Part shown: positions 62,045-64,000 of the stretch, piece after piece
Layout: each line of letters opens with the position of its first letter
How positions within the stretch are numbered: the stretch's first letter is position 1
From: Ruegeria atlantica
Lineage (GTDB): Bacteria > Pseudomonadota > Alphaproteobacteria > Rhodobacterales > Rhodobacteraceae
Assembly (NCBI RefSeq): GCF_013033965.1
Contig: NZ_WQFE01000005.1
Span: forward strand, 178,168 to 242,167
Length of the DNA: 64,000 bases
Direction of reading: 5' to 3'
Made by a program: the position numbers and the translations under genes
The notes under the pieces: generated by a model
Database searches by the model: none
Told to the model about the DNA's origin: nothing
The model's input: the letters and a program-made list of their open reading frames with translations, nothing else

Positions 62045-63415
62045 ATGGAAGCGTTAAATTCAATCGTAGGAGCCATCAATGGCGTCGTATGGGGGCCGCT
62101 GATGCTGGTCCTCATCCTTGGCGTCGGCTTCTTCCTGCAGGTAGGGCTGAAATTCATGCCGATCCTGCGCATTGGCACAGGCTTCAAGCTTTTGTTTGCA
62201 GGCCGTGAGGGTCAGGGCGATGGGCAAATCAGCCCGTTCAACGCGCTGATGACCTCGCTGTCGGCGACCATCGGTACCGGCAACATCGCCGGTGTGGCTA
62301 CTGCTGTCTTCCTGGGCGGTCCGGGCGCTTTGTTCTGGATGTGGATGACCGCCCTGGTGGGCATGGCCACCAAATATGCCGAGGCCGTCTGCGCGGTGAA
62401 ATACCGTGAAAAAGACGAGCTCGGTAACTTTGTTGGCGGCCCGATGTACTACATCAAAAACGGCCTCGGCGCAAAATGGGCCTGGCTGGGTGTTGCCTTT
62501 GCCTTGTTCGGCGCAATCGCGGCCTTCGGGATCGGTAACGGCGTACAGGCAAACGGTGTTGCTCAGGTTCTGGAATCGAACTTCGGCGTGAACACCTCTG
62601 TCACTGGCGTTGTCCTGATGGTGCTGACCGCAGCCGTTATTCTGGGTGGCATTACCCGCATCGGTGCGGTTGCCGGTAAATTGGTTCCGGCCATGGCAAT
62701 TGCCTACATCATCGCTGGCCTGCTGGTTCTGATCATCAACATCGGTGAGATTGGCAACGCGCTGTCGCTTGTCTTCACCTATGCCTTCACTCCTTCGGCG
62801 GCCGAAGGTGGTTTCGCAGGTGCAGCCGTTTGGGCCGCGATCCGGTTTGGTGTGGCACGGGGCGTGTTCTCGAACGAAGCCGGTCTGGGCTCGGCTCCGA
62901 TCGCGCACGCAGCAGCCGAGACCAAAGGTCCGGTCAACCAAGGCCTGATCGCGATGCTGGGTACGTTCATCGACACCATCATCGTCTGCTCGATCACCGG
63001 TCTGGCAATCATCTCGACCGGCGCATGGACCTCGGGTGAATCGGGCGCTGCCCTGACCTCTCTGGCCTTTGCGACCTCTCTGCCGGGTGGCGGTCACCTG
63101 ATCGCAATCGCTCTGTCGATCTTTGCCTTCACCACCATCCTTGGCTGGTCGTTCTATGGCGAGAAATGCGTCGAGTTCTTGCTGGGCGTCAAATCCCTGC
63201 TCCCCTACCGCATCCTGTGGATCGTCGCGATCTACTTCGGCGCAACTGCGGATCTGGGCTTTGTCTGGCTGTTGGCGGATACGCTGAACGCCATGATGGC
63301 CATCCCGAACCTGATCGCCCTGGCCCTGTTGAGCCCGATCGTCTTCAAACTGACGAAAGAGTTCTTCGCCTCGGGTGGCAAGTCCGAAGAACCGGGCGGA
63401 ACACCTGCCGAGTAA
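62045..63415 (+). CDS. Sodium:alanine/glycine symporter, AGCS family
   Basis: A 456-residue transporter with about eleven helices. Family features include SPFNALMTSLSATIGTGNIA, TAVFLGGPGALFWMWMTALV, and GVFSNEAGLGSAPIAHAAAE. AGCS proteins bring in alanine, glycine or D-alanine with Na+. Location beside glycine-cleavage genes suggests glycine uptake. GGGAGGG is the ribosome-binding site. A GC-rich hairpin follows the stop. Confidence 0.95.
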   Translation: MEALNSIVGAINGVVWGPLMLVLILGVGFFLQVGLKFMPILRIGTGFKLLFAGREGQGDGQISPFNALMTSLSATIGTGNIAGVATAVFLGGPGALFWMWMTALVGMATKYAEAVCAVKYREKDELGNFVGGPMYYIKNGLGAKWAWLGVAFALFGAIAAFGIGNGVQANGVAQVLESNFGVNTSVTGVVLMVLTAAVILGGITRIGAVAGKLVPAMAIAYIIAGLLVLIINIGEIGNALSLVFTYAFTPSAAEGGFAGAAVWAAIRFGVARGVFSNEAGLGSAPIAHAAAETKGPVNQGLIAMLGTFIDTIIVCSITGLAIISTGAWTSGESGAALTSLAFATSLPGGGHLIAIALSIFAFTTILGWSFYGEKCVEFLLGVKSLLPYRILWIVAIYFGATADLGFVWLLADTLNAMMAIPNLIALALLSPIVFKLTKEFFASGGKSEEPGGTPAE

Positions 63416-63433
63416 TCCGGCCCTTAGAAAAAA

Positions 63434-63456
63434 CGGGGGGCCAGCCCGGCCCCCCG
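63434..63456 (+). terminator. GC-rich hairpin after the AGCS gene
   Basis: CGGGGGGCC / GGCCCCCCG, 9-bp stem, AGCCC loop, 18 bp past the stop; weak T tract (CCTTTG). May only partly stop transcription into uspA and gcvT. Confidence 0.6.
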
Positions 63457-63494
63457 CCTTTGAAACAGAATTCCATATCTCGAGGAGAGACGTG

Positions 63495-63917
63495 ATGGCC
63501 ACGAAAATCCTGCTGCCCATTGATCACACCGACGACCGCTCGTGGAAACTGGCCCTGCCGGTCGCACTGGAACAGGCGAAATTCTACGGTGCCGAACTGC
63601 ATGCGGTTGCCGTCATCCCCGAGATCATCCAGCTGCCGAACCTGCCGGCCAATTATGGTGCAGGCGCCAAAGACCACGTGCGCAATGCGGTTCAGGCCAT
63701 ACTGGATCATGCCAATGCCTCCGACGTTACAATTCACGTCGAAGAAGGCAGTGTCTACCGCGAAATCCTGAAGCTGGCCTACAAAGACGGCTTTGATCTG
63801 ATCGTCATGGCGTCGACCAAAGGCGATTTTCCGAATTATGAAATTGGCCCGAACCTGGCCCGCGTCGTGCGCAACGCGCACTGCACTGTGATGGTCGTTC
63901 GTGACCAGTCCCGCTGA
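63495..63917 (+). CDS. Universal stress protein UspA family
   Basis: A 140-residue UspA: MATKILLPIDHTDDRSWKLA at the start and the nucleotide-binding loop DLIVMASTKGDFPNYEIGPN followed by VRNAHCTVMVVRDQS. GxxG-type spacing (STKGDF) suggests ATP binding is changed. GAGGAGAG precedes the ATG at 63495. It sits between the symporter and gcvT. Confidence 0.9.
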   Translation: MATKILLPIDHTDDRSWKLALPVALEQAKFYGAELHAVAVIPEIIQLPNLPANYGAGAKDHVRNAVQAILDHANASDVTIHVEEGSVYREILKLAYKDGFDLIVMASTKGDFPNYEIGPNLARVVRNAHCTVMVVRDQSR

Positions 63918-63933
63918 TTGAAAGGTTAGAGAA

Positions 63934-64000
63934 ATGACCGAATTAAAGCGCACTCCCCTTTACGACTTACATGTTGAGTTGGGAGGTAAGTTGGTTGATT
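63934..64000 (+). CDS. gcvT: Aminomethyltransferase (glycine-cleavage T protein), N-terminal start only
   Basis: The first 22 residues before the window ends are MTELKRTPLYDLHVELGGKL, then VD. This is the canonical opening of GcvT (LKxTPLYxLHxxLGGKxVxF). It transfers the aminomethyl C1 unit of glycine to tetrahydrofolate. AGAGAAATG supplies the start. Rest is outside the window. Confidence 0.8.
   Translation, partial: MTELKRTPLYDLHVELGGKLVD

Noticed and set aside
62060..63520. 486-codon minus-strand frame opposite the AGCS symporter
   Set aside because: Shadow of a highly biased membrane-protein gene; product is Gln/Asp/Arg-rich nonsense.

Overview
The window looks like chromosomal DNA of a marine Roseobacter-group alphaproteobacterium (Rhodobacteraceae, something like Ruegeria/Tritonibacter). 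This is inferred from the high-GC coding style, alphaproteobacterial family versions (COQ9, plant-type GshA, YHS protein, Hint-domain protein, YtoQ), gene orders such as uvrC-pgsA-moaD-moaE, and a DddQ-type DMSP lyase. I found no tRNA, rRNA, CRISPR array, phage or insertion sequence. Genes are dense, many pairs overlap by 4 bp (ATGA-type), and most gaps are under 250 bp.

Layout. 0-1.7 kb: LysE exporter (cut by the window edge), metallophosphoesterase and uracil-DNA glycosylase, on the minus strand. 1.7-2.3 kb: a secreted protein with 26 cysteines. 2.4-6.8 kb: pyrimidine/lipid operon pyrB - three small membrane proteins - a dihydroorotase-like gene that has lost its metal ligands - plsY - small protein. 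7-16.8 kb: mixed housekeeping (YHS protein, outer-membrane barrel, two quinone oxidoreductases, DUF2189, COQ9, rpsU, a repeat-rich CAP protein, ppk2, Lrp regulator and alanine dehydrogenase). 17-31 kb: MscS channel, GST, GMC oxidoreductase, YtoQ, a pheS/pheT pair split by three genes, Hint protein, gshA, GNAT, rsmE. 31-47 kb: ubiA, OmpA-family protein, moaE/moaD/pgsA/uvrC with a transporter inserted, pteridine-reductase-like SDR, Ca/Na antiporter, S49 peptidase, ABC-2 exporter, CoA transferase, hemE/hemC.

47-57.6 kb is the most distinctive part: a tightly packed seven-gene minus-strand operon (FAD/GcvT dehydrogenase, MDR dehydrogenase, DddQ-like DMSP lyase, small cupin, two enolase-superfamily enzymes, class III aminotransferase) diverges from an RpiR regulator, a Rieske oxygenase of the quaternary-amine type and a carboxymuconolactone-decarboxylase-like protein. 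A near-perfect 15-bp direct repeat lies at the divergent promoter. This looks like a catabolic island for methylated osmolytes (DMSP and/or betaines); the exact substrate of most enzymes is not readable from sequence.

57.6-64 kb: an XRE-cupin regulator diverges from glyA, lpdA, lipA, a Na+/alanine(glycine) symporter, a universal stress protein and the start of gcvT, i.e. glycine and one-carbon metabolism. It is the natural sink for glycine and C1 units that N-demethylation next door would release, so the two regions may work together.
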